A stretch of DNA of 64,000 bases from assembly GCA_011390465.1 (NCBI GenBank), contig JAABSH010000003.1, forward strand, positions 81,776-145,775, written 5' to 3'. This document shows, piece by piece, positions 26,570 to 36,834 of the stretch (positions are counted from its first letter, which is position 1; every line of letters starts with the position of its first letter). The position numbers and the translations under genes were made by a program. The stretch is from Desulfobacteraceae bacterium. Lineage in GTDB: Bacteria; Desulfobacterota; Desulfobacteria; Desulfobacterales; Desulfosalsimonadaceae. The notes under the pieces were generated by a model, which was given only the letters and a program-made list of their open reading frames with translations, was not told the origin of the DNA and searched no databases.

Positions 26570-27649
26570 ATGACCAGAAGCATGGACAAAGAAAAGGCTG
26601 TGGAATCCGCCATCACACAGATTGAACGTCAGTTCGGCAAGGGTTCCATCATGAAACTGGGCGGAAAGGCCATTGTCCAGGTTCCCGTGATTCCCACCGG
26701 CTCTCTGGCCCTGGACAAAGCCCTCGGCGTCGGCGGCATTCCCCGGGGCCGGGTGACGGAAATATACGGCCCGGAATCTTCCGGTAAAACCACCCTGGCC
26801 CTGCATGTGGTGGCCGAAGCCCAGAAACAGGGCGGTATTGCCGCGTTTATCGACGCGGAGCATGCATTAGACACCGCCTATGCCAGAAAGCTTGGTGTGA
26901 ATTGTGATGAGCTTCTGGTATCCCAGCCCGATACCGGTGAGCAGGCCCTTGAAATCGCGGACATGCTGGTGCGGAGCGGGGCCATTGATGTGCTGGTGAT
27001 TGACTCTGTGGCAGCCCTGGTGCCCCGGGCCGAGATTGAAGGGGAAATGGGCGACTCCCACATGGGGCTTCAGGCCCGGCTTATGTCCCAGGCCCTGCGG
27101 AAACTCACCGGCACCATCAGCAAGACCATGACCTCGGTGATTTTCATCAACCAGATCCGCATGAAAATCGGGGTCATGTTCGGCAATCCGGAAACCACCA
27201 CCGGCGGCAATGCCCTGAAATTCTATTCCTCCGTGCGTATTGAAATCCGCCGGATATCGTCCATCAAAGACGGCCAGGAAGAGATGGGCAACCGCACCCG
27301 GGCCAAGGTGGTGAAAAACAAAATGGCCCCGCCGTTCAAAAAAGCGGAATTCGACATCATGTATGGCGAGGGGATTTCCAGCACCGGCGAGCTGCTGGAC
27401 ATGGGCGTGGAAGCCAATGTGATCGAAAAAAGCGGGTCCTGGTATTCCTATGAAGGGGAACGCATCGGCCAGGGCCGGGAAAATGTGAAAAAGTTTTTCA
27501 AGGAAAATGATGAAATGTTTCAGCGGCTGCTGCTGAAGGTAAAAACCGCCATCGGACTGGCCGGGGATGCGGAAAATCCCCCGGCTGCAAAGACCGCTGA
27601 TCCGGCGGAAGTTACGGCGGAAGCCGCGGCGGAAGCCAAATCCAAATAA
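26570..27649 (+). CDS. recA: Recombinase RecA
   Basis: 359 residues. Walker [14 protein letters not shown] (about 66-78), Walker [12 protein letters not shown], the DNA-binding loops ([33 protein letters not shown]) and the RecA signature are intact. The C-terminus is alanine/glutamate-rich ([18 protein letters not shown]). AAAGGAGG lies at the proper spacing before ATG 26570. It forms filaments on single-stranded DNA for recombination and SOS induction. I could not recognise a LexA box in the 64-base upstream gap. alaS follows by 14 bp. Confidence 0.97.
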   Translation: MTRSMDKEKAVESAITQIERQFGKGSIMKLGGKAIVQVPVIPTGSLALDKALGVGGIPRGRVTEIYGPESSGKTTLALHVVAEAQKQGGIAAFIDAEHALDTAYARKLGVNCDELLVSQPDTGEQALEIADMLVRSGAIDVLVIDSVAALVPRAEIEGEMGDSHMGLQARLMSQALRKLTGTISKTMTSVIFINQIRMKIGVMFGNPETTTGGNALKFYSSVRIEIRRISSIKDGQEEMGNRTRAKVVKNKMAPPFKKAEFDIMYGEGISSTGELLDMGVEANVIEKSGSWYSYEGERIGQGRENVKKFFKENDEMFQRLLLKVKTAIGLAGDAENPPAAKTADPAEVTAEAAAEAKSK

Positions 27650-27663
27650 AAAACGGGGGATGA

Positions 27664-30294
27664 ATGACAGGCGACGAAATACGCAGGATTTTTTTTGAAT
27701 ATTTTAAGGAAAAAGGCCATCACTGGGTCCGGAGCGCTTCCGTGGTGCCCCAGGATGATCCCACCCTGCTGTTTACCAATGCGGGCATGGTGCAGTTCAA
27801 GCGGACTTTTCTGGGGGAGGAGCGGCGGGATTACACCCGGGCCGTGACATCCCAGAAATGCATCCGGGCCGGGGGAAAGCACAATGATCTTGAAAATGTG
27901 GGATACACGGCCCGGCACCATACGTTTTTTGAAATGCTGGGAAATTTTTCTTTTGGCGATTATTTTAAAAAACAGGCCATCGCCTATGCATGGGATGTCC
28001 TGGTCGGCAAATTCCACCTGCCGCCGGATAAATTATATGTTTCCGTGTATTTTGATGATGACGAGGCCTATAAGATCTGGCACCAGGAGATCGGCGTTCC
28101 CGAAGATCACATTGTGCGGCTTGGGGAAAAAGACAATTTCTGGTCCATGGGAGACACCGGCCCCTGCGGCCCCTGTTCCGAGATACTGATTGACCGGGGC
28201 GCGGAATTCGGCTGCAACAGCGATACCTGCGCGCCAGGCTGCGACTGCGACCGGTATCTGGAGATCTGGAACCTGGTGTTTATGCAGTTTAACCGGGATG
28301 AAACCGGAAAAATGACGCCCCTTCCCCGGCCCAGCATTGACACCGGCATGGGCCTGGAGCGCATTGCCGCGGTGATTCAGAACGTGCCCACCAATTATGA
28401 CACGGATCTGTTCATGCCCATCATGCGAAAAATTGAAGCCCTGTCCGGCCGCAATCTCGGCACGGATGCGGCAACGGACGTGGCCATGAAGGTGATTGCG
28501 GATCACTCCCGGGCCGGGGCGTTTATGGTGGGCGACGGGGTGCTGCCGTCCAATGAAGGCCGGGGATATGTGCTGCGCCGCATTCTGCGCCGGGCCATCC
28601 GCTATGGCCGCAATATTGCGCTCACTGAATCGTTTTTGCACGAAACCGTGGCCACTGTTTTTGAAGTGATGCAAGCAGGCTATCCGGAACTCATGGAGGA
28701 CCGGGCTTTTATCACCAATGTGATTAAAAATGAGGAACTGCGGTTTTCCGAAACCCTGGACAACGGGATGAAACTGCTCAATGAAACCATTGCCCGGATG
28801 AAGGAAAAAGGGGAAACCACAGTGCCGGGGGATGTGATTTTCAAACTCTACGACACCTATGGGTTTCCCGTGGATATTGTCCGGGATGTGGTAAGAGACA
28901 GCCGTCTGGATCTGGATATGGCGGGCTATGAGCAGGCCATGGCGGATCAGCGGGAAAAGTCCCGGGCCAGGGTGACGTTTTCAAATCTTTCCGATGCGTA
29001 TAAAAATTTCACCGCAAAAATGGACAGACTGCCTGTTTTTACAGGCTATGACCGGGTTCAGGACACCTCTGAAATTCTGCTGCTGGTGGTGGACGGGGCA
29101 GCCGCGGAAACCGCGGATGCCGGGCAGATGGTTGATGTGGTGACCGGCAAAACCCCGTTTTACGCGGAGTCCGGGGGCCAGGTGGGGGACAGGGGAGAAA
29201 TCAGCGGCAAGGGTTTCCGGATCTTTGTTCAAAATACCATAAAAGATCCCACCGGGCTTATCATTCACAAAGGCAAAGTGGCCTCAGGGCCGGTGCGCAC
29301 CGGGGATGCGGCGGTACTGGTTGTGGACAGGGAAAAGCGAAACGCCACGGCCGCCAATCACACGGCCACCCATCTGCTGCACGCGGCGTTGCGCAAGGTG
29401 CTGGGGGATCATGTGCGTCAGGCCGGGAGCCATGTGGGGCCGGACCGGCTGCGGTTTGACTTTACCCATTTTTCCCAGGTGGATGCAAGCACCCTTGATG
29501 AAATTGAAACCCTGGTCAATTGCCGGGTCAGGGACAATATTCAGGTGAATATCACTGAAATGTCCGCGGATGAGGCCTTTAAAAGCGGGGCCATGGCCCT
29601 GTTTGAAGAAAAATACGGGGATGTGGTGCGGGTGATTTCCCTGGATACCTTCAGCAAGGAGTTGTGCGGCGGCACCCATACGGATCTCACCGGCAATATC
29701 GGATTGTTTAAAATTATCAGTGAATCCAGCGTGGCCTCCGGGGTGCGGCGCATTGAAGCCCTGACCGGCGGTGCGGCGCTCAGCCATGTCCAGGCCGCCG
29801 TGAAAATATTGCAGGAGACGGCCGGGCTGGTCAGGGAACGGCCGGAAAATCTGAAACAACGGGTGGAGACGGTTCTTGCCAGCCAGCGGTCCCTTGAAAA
29901 GGAAGTGGAAAAATTAAAATCCCGGATGGCGGCCAAGTCTGCGGATGCCATTGAACAGGACGTGCGCACAATCAACGGCATCAGCGTGGTGGCCAAAAAG
30001 GTGACGGTGGATAATCCTGCGGCCTTGCGGGATCTGGCGGATAAATTCCGGGATAAAATCACATCCGGCGTGGTGGTGCTGGGCGCGGAGAATGGCGGAA
30101 AAGCCCTGCTCATTGCGGTGGTGACCAAAGATCTGCTGGACCGTTTTCATGCCGGCAATATCATCAAAGCGGTGGCGGCAGTGGTGGGCGGCGGCGGCGG
30201 GGGCCGGCCGGATATGGCCCAGGCCGGCGGATCAAAACCGGAAAACCTGGACGCGGCCATGGAAAAGGTGGCTGAGATTGTGGGAGGGGAGTGA
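27664..30294 (+). CDS. alaS: Alanyl-tRNA synthetase
   Basis: 876 residues, full length. Class II motifs are in the N-terminal catalytic domain ([45 protein letters not shown]). The editing domain has [13 protein letters not shown] and [13 protein letters not shown], whose histidines and cysteine bind zinc. The C-Ala glycine-rich end is [15 protein letters not shown]. It charges tRNA-Ala in the cytoplasm. The stop is immediately followed by a 7-bp repeat array. Confidence 0.97.
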   Translation: MTGDEIRRIFFEYFKEKGHHWVRSASVVPQDDPTLLFTNAGMVQFKRTFLGEERRDYTRAVTSQKCIRAGGKHNDLENVGYTARHHTFFEMLGNFSFGDYFKKQAIAYAWDVLVGKFHLPPDKLYVSVYFDDDEAYKIWHQEIGVPEDHIVRLGEKDNFWSMGDTGPCGPCSEILIDRGAEFGCNSDTCAPGCDCDRYLEIWNLVFMQFNRDETGKMTPLPRPSIDTGMGLERIAAVIQNVPTNYDTDLFMPIMRKIEALSGRNLGTDAATDVAMKVIADHSRAGAFMVGDGVLPSNEGRGYVLRRILRRAIRYGRNIALTESFLHETVATVFEVMQAGYPELMEDRAFITNVIKNEELRFSETLDNGMKLLNETIARMKEKGETTVPGDVIFKLYDTYGFPVDIVRDVVRDSRLDLDMAGYEQAMADQREKSRARVTFSNLSDAYKNFTAKMDRLPVFTGYDRVQDTSEILLLVVDGAAAETADAGQMVDVVTGKTPFYAESGGQVGDRGEISGKGFRIFVQNTIKDPTGLIIHKGKVASGPVRTGDAAVLVVDREKRNATAANHTATHLLHAALRKVLGDHVRQAGSHVGPDRLRFDFTHFSQVDASTLDEIETLVNCRVRDNIQVNITEMSADEAFKSGAMALFEEKYGDVVRVISLDTFSKELCGGTHTDLTGNIGLFKIISESSVASGVRRIEALTGGAALSHVQAAVKILQETAGLVRERPENLKQRVETVLASQRSLEKEVEKLKSRMAAKSADAIEQDVRTINGISVVAKKVTVDNPAALRDLADKFRDKITSGVVVLGAENGGKALLIAVVTKDLLDRFHAGNIIKAVAAVVGGGGGGRPDMAQAGGSKPENLDAAMEKVAEIVGGE

Positions 30295-30449
30295 AGTTCA
30301 AAGCTCAAAGGTGAAAGGTGAAAGGTGAAAGCTAAAAGTTCGAAGGTGAAAGGTGAAAGTTCGAAGGTGAAAGGTGAAAGTTCGAAGCTGAAAGCTGAAA
30401 GCTGAAAGCTAAAAGCTGAAGGCTAAAGGCTGAAGGCTAAAGGCTGATA
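30295..30449 (+). repeat. Heptamer array A (GAAAGGT/GAAAGCT) after alaS
   Basis: About 22 units of 7 bp follow the alaS TGA on the same strand: TCAAAGG, TGAAAGG, TTCGAAG, TGAAAGC, TAAAAGC, TGAAGGC. Units differ mainly in positions 1-2 and 6-7. Nothing coding. Confidence 0.9.
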
Positions 30450-30479
30450 AACGTATTTATTTAGCTATTATTTTTTAAA

Positions 30480-30562
30480 CCACAGAGGCCACGGAGATCA
30501 CTGAGAAAAGACCTTGTCTGCTATCCTCTGTGATCTCCGTGAGCTCAAGTGAGCATCGCGAA
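30480..30562. repeat. Inverted CACAGAGG/CTCTGTG repeat
   Basis: CACAGAGGCCACGGAGATCA and TCCTCTGTGATCTCCGTGAG face each other across about 25 bases and can form a hairpin in the alaS-htpX gap. No gene is present. Confidence 0.6.
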
Positions 30563-30609
30563 CGGGTGGTTAAGATATTTTTTGAAAATCGCTGAGTAGT
30601 TACATCAAA

Positions 30610-31602
30610 TTACGACATATTATCCCAAAAGCGCCTGGCCTGATCGGTCATGGTGCTTTTGTTTTTTGTATCTTCGGATGTGCGAGATGTGCGGGAGGCA
30701 TCATCCGTTGTAATGTCCGGTGAAATTTCCGTTGTAATGTCCGGGGTATTGCCGGCCGCCCGGGTGCCCCGGAGTCTGGCAACGCGTTCTTCAATGGGCG
30801 GATGGGTGGAGAACAGGTTGCTCAGGTTGCGTCCGGCCAGAGGGTTTGAAATAAACATGTGGGCCGTGGCCGGTTCCGCCTGCATGGGGATTTTTCCGGA
30901 ATACGCCCCCAGCTTTTCCAGGGCGCTGGCAAGCCCCTCACTGTTGCCGGTAATTTTAGCGGCTGTGGCATCTGCCAGGTATTCCCGGGACCGGGAAATG
31001 GCCATCTGGATCAGCATGGCCGCAATGGGCGCAACGATTGCCATGGCAATCAGGCTGATAAATCCGCCGCCGCCCTCGTCATCGCCGCCCCGAAATCCGC
31101 CGAAAATGGCCGACCACTTGGCCATGTTGGCAATCAGCATGATCGCCCCGGCCATGGTGGCGGCAATGGTGCCGATCAGGATGTCCCGGTTTTTCACATG
31201 CCCCAGTTCATGGGCCAGCACTCCGGCCAGCTCATCCGGATTCATAGTGCGCAGCAGGCCCTGGGTGACGGCCACCACGGCATTTTCCGGATTTCGGCCC
31301 GTGGCAAAGGCATTGGGCGCATCCTGGGGAATAATGTATACTTTGGGCATGGGAAGACCGGCTTCTGCGGCCAGCACTTCTACCATCCGGTACACCAGCG
31401 ACGCTTCTTCCCGGGTGGCTTCCCGGGCTTTATACATTTTGAGTACAATTTTATCCGAATACCAGTAGGAAAAGAAATTCATGCCGCCGGCCAGTACCAG
31501 CGCTATGACCATGCCGGTGGTGCCGCCAAGCATTTTCCCGATCCACATGATAAAAGCGGTCATTACTGCCAGCAGCAGGGTGGTTTTTATCTGGTTGCTC
31601 AT
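30610..31602 (-). CDS. htpX: HtpX membrane zinc metalloprotease
   Basis: 330 residues from ATG 31600-31602 with AGGAG upstream; the longer frame to 31656 would translate into the palindromic repeat and is rejected. Two membrane helices ([32 protein letters not shown]), then the zinc motif [10 protein letters not shown] at about 140, two further helices, and the distal glutamate in REYLADA. It is a membrane quality-control protease with its catalytic site in the cytoplasm. The C-terminal tail carries repeated [15 protein letters not shown] ~157-bp mobile palindrome lies just upstream of its ribosome site. Confidence 0.92.
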   Translation of the reverse strand: MSNQIKTTLLLAVMTAFIMWIGKMLGGTTGMVIALVLAGGMNFFSYWYSDKIVLKMYKAREATREEASLVYRMVEVLAAEAGLPMPKVYIIPQDAPNAFATGRNPENAVVAVTQGLLRTMNPDELAGVLAHELGHVKNRDILIGTIAATMAGAIMLIANMAKWSAIFGGFRGGDDEGGGGFISLIAMAIVAPIAAMLIQMAISRSREYLADATAAKITGNSEGLASALEKLGAYSGKIPMQAEPATAHMFISNPLAGRNLSNLFSTHPPIEERVARLRGTRAAGNTPDITTEISPDITTDDASRTSRTSEDTKNKSTMTDQARRFWDNMS

Positions 31603-31632
31603 TCTCTGGTCTCTCCTCGTTACTATCGTTTC

Positions 31633-31790
31633 GTAAGCGTTCACAGGGCACCGCATCTGCTTTGTTCCCGGGCACTTGAAGTACGACGAGTACGTCTTCG
31701 TGCCCGGCGCCTCGCATCTGCGGCACCCTGCAAACGCTTACAGACTATTGGTTTAGAAAAAATTAAAAATTTTGACCCCGTGAACGGGTA
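31633..31790 (-). repeat. 109-bp palindromic element plus conserved flank, copy 1
   Basis: The perfect ends GTAAGCGTT (31633) and AACGCTTAC (to 31741) bound a 109-bp inverted-repeat element; 31742-31790 is an AT-rich flank ending in ACCCCGTGAACGGGT. The reverse complement matches 37653-37809, with only two differences over the 109 bp. It lies 30 bp upstream of the htpX start. The rest of the 31603-32089 gap holds no gene. Confidence 0.9.
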
Positions 31791-31952
31791 CATAATTTCA
31801 ATATGATAATACCGGTTTTGTGGGACCGGGCGGACTCATAAAATAATCTCTGATCAGAAAAAATCAAGGGGGAGGGGATGGGGATAAACAGTTAAGCAGT
31901 TCATAATCTTTTAATCATGGAGTGTCCATGGACTATCCAAGGATAAAAATCA

Positions 31953-32017
31953 ATTTCGATTCCGATACCGACCATCGAAATCGGGATCGAAATCGGGAGC
32001 GAAATCGGGAGCGACGC
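31953..32017. repeat. Hexamer CGATNN/ATCGNN array 1
   Basis: Runs of AATCGGGATCGAA, AATCGGGAGCGA follow TTTCGATTCCGATACCGACC. The core CCGATACCGACCATCGAAAT recurs inverted at 46.37 kb. Confidence 0.75.
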
Positions 32018-32089
32018 GGATTGACTGTGGGGATCAGGGCAGCCGCATTTGTATTTGTTTCCGGTGAGGGTCAGGAGATGAGGTAAAAT

Positions 32090-33097
32090 TTACCACTTGG
32101 CATAGTGGTCTTCAGCCCACCCGGGACAGTTTTGAATGACGATTTCTTCGCCGCTGTCCGTGGTCAGGGTGCCGCTTAAATCTCCCATGAGCTGGGTGAA
32201 TCGGGTGGCAATCAGGCCGGCATTGATGTTTTCGGCCCGGTGTTTCTGGCCGCTAAACGTAAGGCGGATTTTTTTGTCATGGGATGAGATGGTCCAGGGA
32301 TCATAGAGGTTCTCCGGATTGAAGCCAAAGCTTACGGTATCCACTTTGGTCATTTTTCCGTCAATCCAGAATGCGTTTTCTGTAAAACTGGTTTCATTGA
32401 CCCCGCAGGACAGGTTCAGCCCCAAAGAGCGGCCGTCCGGCAGAATGCAGGCACTGGCGGCCCAGTTCCAGAAAGTTTGCCGGCGCATGTACCCGGCGGT
32501 CCAGTCCATGAGCCCCATGTGCGCGGCGGGCGAAAGGGGTATTTCCTGGGTTCCCACGGTGATGCGGCCGTCGACCGGGATGGGGGCGGTTTTTTCCGTA
32601 TACACCCAGCCGCTGTACCCCGCTTTGGTGCAGATGCGCAAAGGGGATGTTCCGGAGCGGTCAAAGCCGAGATCTATGCTGATGGCAGTGTTTGTATTGT
32701 TGGCCCGGGCCGAGATGCGGTTGTCGCCAATGGTGATGTTGACGTTGCCGGCCTTGAATCCGGCGGAAACATCAGCCGGATTTTCCGAAATAAAGGTGCT
32801 GCTGAAAATGGGCACGGCGGTTTTTCCAACTTCCGCCAGGGTGCCTGCCCGGCGGTCATAAACATACAGAAATCCGCTGGACAGGTATTTTAAATCCACC
32901 ACTGCAAGGCCTGCCATAACATCCGGACCGGTGAGGCCGAAAAACACGAATTGGTTGAATTTCAGGTTTTTAATGACGCCCGGCACCCTGGCGCCCATGG
33001 GCGTGGTCAGGGGGTAATCCCGGTAATTGATCTGGTCGATGGGCGCGGAAAAAATACCAAAGGGCAGTTGCCCCTGATCATCAATAAGACGGGTCAT
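32090..33097 (-). CDS. DUF2804 family protein
   Basis: 335 residues. The family layout is visible: LPFGIFSAPIDQINYRDYPL at the N-terminus, NQFVFFGLTGPDVMAGLAVV, then MDWTAGYMRRQTFWNWAAS and GLNLSCGVNETSFTENAFW. The fold is probably a beta-rich lipocalin-like barrel, but the function is unknown in the family. GGAAGGGA precedes the ATG. It follows the alpha/beta hydrolase gene (whose stop lies 42 bp upstream) across a heptamer array, so both may be one leftward unit. Confidence 0.75.
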   Translation of the reverse strand: MTRLIDDQGQLPFGIFSAPIDQINYRDYPLTTPMGARVPGVIKNLKFNQFVFFGLTGPDVMAGLAVVDLKYLSSGFLYVYDRRAGTLAEVGKTAVPIFSSTFISENPADVSAGFKAGNVNITIGDNRISARANNTNTAISIDLGFDRSGTSPLRICTKAGYSGWVYTEKTAPIPVDGRITVGTQEIPLSPAAHMGLMDWTAGYMRRQTFWNWAASACILPDGRSLGLNLSCGVNETSFTENAFWIDGKMTKVDTVSFGFNPENLYDPWTISSHDKKIRLTFSGQKHRAENINAGLIATRFTQLMGDLSGTLTTDSGEEIVIQNCPGWAEDHYAKW

Positions 33098-33107
33098 GGA
33101 TTCCCTT

Positions 33108-33173
33108 CCTTATACCTTCGAGCTTCGCGCTTTCCCCTTTCAGCTTTCACCTTTGAGCTTCCCGCTTTCCACT
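33108..33173 (-). repeat. Heptamer array B, overlapping the end of the hydrolase gene
   Basis: On the minus strand the array reads GGAAAGC, GGGAAGC, TCAAAGG, TGAAAGC, TGAAAGG, GGAAAGC, GCGAAGC, TCGAAGG. The first units are the last codons of the hydrolase (tail ESGKLKGES) and one unit supplies its TGA stop at 33140-33142. Confidence 0.85.
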
Positions 33174-34984
33174 TCCTGTTCAGTTTCCGGATGCTGGATG
33201 TCATCATAGGACCAGTTGTCCCAGATTTTTTCGATGATCTGCATCACGAGGGGCTTGACGATTTCTTCGGCCAGCCGGCCATAGAGCAGATCCAGATGAT
33301 TGGCCCCTTCAATGACAAAATCCACCACCTGACTGCGGCGGGTGGAAATTTCTATTTTTGCCGCGTCTTCCGGCTTTTCAATATAATAAATTTTTTTGGA
33401 CCGGTGGGGGTAGTGTTTGCTGAACTGGAGGTTGTCCGGCGACGCAAGCGGATCTTTGGTGCCCCAGAAGTGAAACATGGGGATGTTTTTGGGCATTAAA
33501 TTCACATGGCTGGAATAATTGAACCGGCTGGCATCCATGCGTTTAAACCCTTCACCATTGTAAATGGCCTTTAAAAATTGAAATCCCAATCCCAGGGGAA
33601 CGGATTCAAGCACTTTGTTCACGTAGAGTTTGGTGAAAATTTTATCAGACCGATGGTTGTCGGGATTGAGAATAAAATTCAACTCCCCGACATTGCTGTT
33701 TAATATTTTCTGGGTGAGGTCGTTGAGCACCGGGATTTGCATAAGAACCTGCAGGGCGTCTTTTACCGGAATATCCCGGAGCCGGAGAATCCGGGCCAGA
33801 TGATTCAGCCAGAGCATGACCGGAAAAATGGCATGGGACTGGCGGTTGAAAAATTTAGGGGAGCCCATGGAAATCACCCCCCGGACCTGTCTCAGATTTT
33901 GGGCGGCTTCTTCTGCTGCCGGCAGAATCTGGTTGAGAATGGCTTTTTGCTGAATACTCAGGCCGCTGATTTCATTGAGGTGTTTTCTGACGCTCCAGGA
34001 AAGCAGCATGTTTTCCGCAATAATGCCCCCCATGCTGTGGCCGATGAGAATAGAGGGTTTTGCTTTGGTGCGGGTGTAAATGAAATTTAATACCGTGGGA
34101 AGGTCGTGGTCAATGAGGGTGTCCACCGTGTAAAGGGGATCGAACTTTCCCTCGTTGATTCCCATGCCCCGGGGGTCGAATAAATAGATCCAGTTTCCCT
34201 TGTCCGCCAGATCTTTGGCCAGGGATTGCTTGTCCGTAAGGTCATAGCAGTTGCTGTTGTTGGTAAAGCCGGGCACCATCAAAAGCGAGGGCTGGTTGTC
34301 GCCGTAAGTGACCGCTTCAATGCTGACCAGGCGCCGGAATTTGATTTTTTTACCCTCGTCCGTATAGTCCCGGTAATAAACGATTTCATAATCGCCCCGG
34401 CCGTTTTGACTTTTTTCTTCGATTTCACTGTCAAAATAGGCGGGCAGGCGGTTTTCTTTTAATGTTTCAAGGAGAATGCGCCGGCGGGTGGCTTCCTCAA
34501 GGATGTCCGTAAAAAAATACGCCGGAATGTTCAGCCGGTTGACCGTAAGATATTTCAGCTGTTTGCGGTTCAGGATAATCACATTTTCCGTGAGCTTGAT
34601 ATGCCCGGCTTCCAAATCCGCGATGAGCACGTATTTGATTTGATCCCTGGGAATCCGGATGCCGGTGACGCGCAGAAAAATATGATACAGGGTGAGGGCC
34701 AGTTTTCCGGCGGCAATGCCCCGCATTTCCGCCTGGGTTTTGAGCAGGTCCCGGGATACCGGAAGCCCCAGCCGCAGCTGGCCTTCATAAAACCGGCTGT
34801 AAGAGTTGTATGTGGCATTGAACCAGCGGGTGATGAGATCGTTGGTTAGAAACCGGATGCTGTTTTTGCCGAAGTTCCGGAACCGTGCCAGGGGCTGGAA
34901 CGTTAAATCTATGTTGAATATTGGCGTAACGGGCTTTGAGATCGCAAGCCGGGTATCGGCAACCGCTGTTTCAAAGGTGTCCAT
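33140..34984 (-). CDS. Large alpha/beta-fold hydrolase
   Basis: 614 residues from ATG 34982-34984, preceded by AAGGA; the in-frame start at 35044 has no ribosome site. The N-terminal 270 residues are a separate helical region. The hydrolase domain follows: LLMVPGFTNNSNCYDL, WIYLFDPRGMGINEGKFD (strand after the oxyanion loop), the nucleophile elbow ILIGHSMGGIIAE, and a late FHFWGTKDPLA with acid and GANHLDLLYG with the catalytic histidine. It is probably a lipid or polyester esterase. Its last residues ESGKLKGES are encoded by 7-bp repeats, a recent tail change. Confidence 0.8.
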   Translation of the reverse strand: MDTFETAVADTRLAISKPVTPIFNIDLTFQPLARFRNFGKNSIRFLTNDLITRWFNATYNSYSRFYEGQLRLGLPVSRDLLKTQAEMRGIAAGKLALTLYHIFLRVTGIRIPRDQIKYVLIADLEAGHIKLTENVIILNRKQLKYLTVNRLNIPAYFFTDILEEATRRRILLETLKENRLPAYFDSEIEEKSQNGRGDYEIVYYRDYTDEGKKIKFRRLVSIEAVTYGDNQPSLLMVPGFTNNSNCYDLTDKQSLAKDLADKGNWIYLFDPRGMGINEGKFDPLYTVDTLIDHDLPTVLNFIYTRTKAKPSILIGHSMGGIIAENMLLSWSVRKHLNEISGLSIQQKAILNQILPAAEEAAQNLRQVRGVISMGSPKFFNRQSHAIFPVMLWLNHLARILRLRDIPVKDALQVLMQIPVLNDLTQKILNSNVGELNFILNPDNHRSDKIFTKLYVNKVLESVPLGLGFQFLKAIYNGEGFKRMDASRFNYSSHVNLMPKNIPMFHFWGTKDPLASPDNLQFSKHYPHRSKKIYYIEKPEDAAKIEISTRRSQVVDFVIEGANHLDLLYGRLAEEIVKPLVMQIIEKIWDNWSYDDIQHPETEQEVESGKLKGES

Positions 34985-35173
34985 AGCTATTTCCTTAGGG
35001 GCATCTGTTTCAGCAGCAGCTGAATGGCGGGCTTGTCTTGTCATAAATTATTAAAATACCGTTAAATATTATTGTTTACAATTTAATCAAAATATCAGCA
35101 TCTTTTGGATAAATCAATATGCTTGTGAATAAAAATAACGGTTTTATGAAAAAAACGATCCCTGGCACCTGGT

Positions 35174-35608
35174 TCAAAGCGCTTTTTGCGGTTGTCGTAT
35201 TTTTTTTTCACCGGGCCGGTGATGCGGGGAAAAGGGCCGGCTGCCGGAATGTCGGCACTTAAACCGGTTTTTGATCTGTTCAAATTTTTCACGCTGATCC
35301 GGCCGCAGAATATCATCTACCTGTTCAAAATAGTGGGTCAGGATTTTTTCAATCTCAGGGTCATATTTTTTGCGGAACGTACGGAATTGTGCTTCTGTCT
35401 GGCTGACAACCCGGTCAAAAGCGGCCTGCTGCGGGGGCGTGAGGCGGAGCGCGCGGCTGACCCGCTGACTGAGAATATGAAGAATTGCCGGCGGCCCCTG
35501 GCGATAGAGTTTGTTTTTAAAAAGATAAACTGTGCTCAGGTGGCCGGCGAACGCACCGGTCAGAAAAATCAGCAGGATACCGGCGATCAGTTTAAATCGT
35601 TTCATCAT
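35174..35608 (-). CDS. Periplasmic heavy-metal sensor / CpxP-Spy-like protein
   Basis: 144 residues. One N-terminal membrane segment (LIAGILLIFLTGAFAGHL), then a helical domain with RVSRALRLTPPQQAAFDRVV and ILRPDQREKFEQIKNRFKCR, the L-T-x-x-Q style of the periplasmic heavy-metal sensor family. A histidine-rich C-terminus (SPHHRPGEKK) could bind metal. GGAGG precedes the ATG pair. It is the third gene of the ECF sigma operon, 10 bp after the preceding stop. Confidence 0.75.
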   Translation of the reverse strand: MMKRFKLIAGILLIFLTGAFAGHLSTVYLFKNKLYRQGPPAILHILSQRVSRALRLTPPQQAAFDRVVSQTEAQFRTFRKKYDPEIEKILTHYFEQVDDILRPDQREKFEQIKNRFKCRHSGSRPFSPHHRPGEKKIRQPQKAL

Positions 35609-35618
35609 GGCGCCTCCG

Positions 35619-35939
35619 TTAGCCCAGAAACAGACCCCCGTAAATGGCGGTCACGGGGTCGTTCAAATAGGTATCATTGATCACGGTTTCAAAGGACAAA
35701 TCAAAGGAAACCATGCCGGCTGCCAGGATAATGAGCAAAACGCAGAATGCCGGGACCGCCTTCCACACCATTTCCGAAAATACAAATCCCGCGGCAGCTC
35801 CCCGGGCCAGCGGACCGATGCGCCGAATTTCCCGCAGGGTGTTCCGGTGCCATTCGGCCGGAATATCCACGGGGGGCGCGCTGTGAAAGGCAGTGGTCAG
35901 GTTTTTTTTTAAAATCGGATCATTCAACGGCTTTTTCAT
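35619..35939 (-). CDS. Small single-span membrane protein of the sigma-factor operon
   Basis: 106 residues from ATG 35937-35939. One hydrophobic segment (VPAFCVLLIILAAGMVSFDL). The cytoplasmic N-terminus includes IPAEWHRNTLREIRRIGPL. It starts 4 bp after the sigma-factor stop, a position where anti-sigma or membrane regulators are common. It lacks the zinc-finger HxxxCxxC of ZAS anti-sigmas, so the role is inference from place. Confidence 0.55.
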   Translation of the reverse strand: MKKPLNDPILKKNLTTAFHSAPPVDIPAEWHRNTLREIRRIGPLARGAAAGFVFSEMVWKAVPAFCVLLIILAAGMVSFDLSFETVINDTYLNDPVTAIYGGLFLG

Positions 35940-35943
35940 GCAA

Positions 35944-36543
35944 TCAGGCCTCAATCAAATGGGTTAAGATGTTGTTCAGCTGCTGCCGGCTTCTGAACGC
36001 GCGGACTTTCACGTTTGCCGCGCTCCAGCCCAGCAGTTTTGCGGTTTCTTTTACTGAATACCCTTCAAGATAAAGCAGGGTGATCAGTATTCGATTTTTC
36101 GGGTGCAATTGTTCCAGTGCCCATGTCAAAAGCTTTCGGGTTTCCGTGGTATCGCTGTTTTGGGTGAAAGCCGCCCTGGCCTGGGCGGATAATGCGGCTT
36201 CATAGGGGGTGATTTTGTCTTCCCCGGCGCCGGACAAGGCGGATACAGGGGTTTCTCTGGACCGGTATTGTTTGCGCAGGGCATCATAGCAGGTACGGAT
36301 GGTGATGGTGGTCATCCAGTGCTTGAAGGCGCTTTGGTTGTCAACGCCGGGCAGGGCCTTGTAAATCCGGATAAACGCGTCCTGGGCCGTATCTTCAACC
36401 AGCTGTGCTGGCACATGCCGCTTTACAATGGAAAAAACATAATGCTGGTATTTGCTGATGATCACTTCAAACGCGTTGACGTCTCCGTCAAGAATCCGGC
36501 GGATGATATCAATATCGCGGGTTTTCCGGGGCGCAGTCGGCAT
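35944..36543 (-). CDS. ECF-family RNA polymerase sigma factor
   Basis: 199 residues. Region 2: AFEVIISKYQHYVFSIVKR and VEDTAQDAFIRIYKAL (core binding and -10 recognition). Region 4: LHPKNRILITLLYLEGYSVKETAKLLGWS, a helix-turn-helix for -35 recognition. It heads an operon with a membrane protein and a Spy-like protein; another Spy-like gene lies just upstream, across repeats. This suggests a response to envelope or metal stress. Promoter sequence not recognised. Confidence 0.9.
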   Translation of the reverse strand: MPTAPRKTRDIDIIRRILDGDVNAFEVIISKYQHYVFSIVKRHVPAQLVEDTAQDAFIRIYKALPGVDNQSAFKHWMTTITIRTCYDALRKQYRSRETPVSALSGAGEDKITPYEAALSAQARAAFTQNSDTTETRKLLTWALEQLHPKNRILITLLYLEGYSVKETAKLLGWSAANVKVRAFRSRQQLNNILTHLIEA

Positions 36544-36555
36544 GGAAGAAGATTT

Positions 36556-36590
36556 TTAATTACGAATTACGAATTATGAATTATGAATTG
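36556..36590. repeat. GAATTAC heptamer array 1
   Basis: AATTACG, AATTACG, AATTATG, AATTATG: four 7-bp units lying 13 bp upstream of the sigma-factor start. The same family occurs at 43968-43997. Confidence 0.8.
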
Positions 36591-36653
36591 GCGAAAGGAT
36601 CGGTTGTGATGATACCGGATTTCCCATCACCCGCCCCGACCCCTTATCCCTTT

Positions 36654-36833
36654 GCCTTCCAGCTTTGAGCTTTCAGCTTTCACCTTTGAGCTTTCACCTT
36701 TCACCTTCCACCTTTCACCTTTCACCTTTCACCTTTGAGCTTTCACCTTTGAGCTTTCAGCTTTGAGCTTTCACCTTTCACCTTCCACCTTTGAGCTTTC
36801 AGCTTTCAGCTTTGAGCTTTGAGCTTTTCTTTT
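36654..36833 (-). repeat. Heptamer array C after the Spy-like gene
   Basis: About 25 units of 7 bp; on the minus strand GAAAAGC, TCAAAGC, TCAAAGC, TGAAAGC, TGAAAGG, TGGAAGG and similar. It begins about 5 bp after the TAA of the gene at 36835 and runs in its sense direction. It is the longest array in the window. Confidence 0.9.
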
Positions 36834-36834
36834 C

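Noticed and set aside
31603..31656. Upstream extension of htpX ([18 protein letters not shown])
   Set aside because: It is translated from the palindromic element, and the internal ATG has the good ribosome site.
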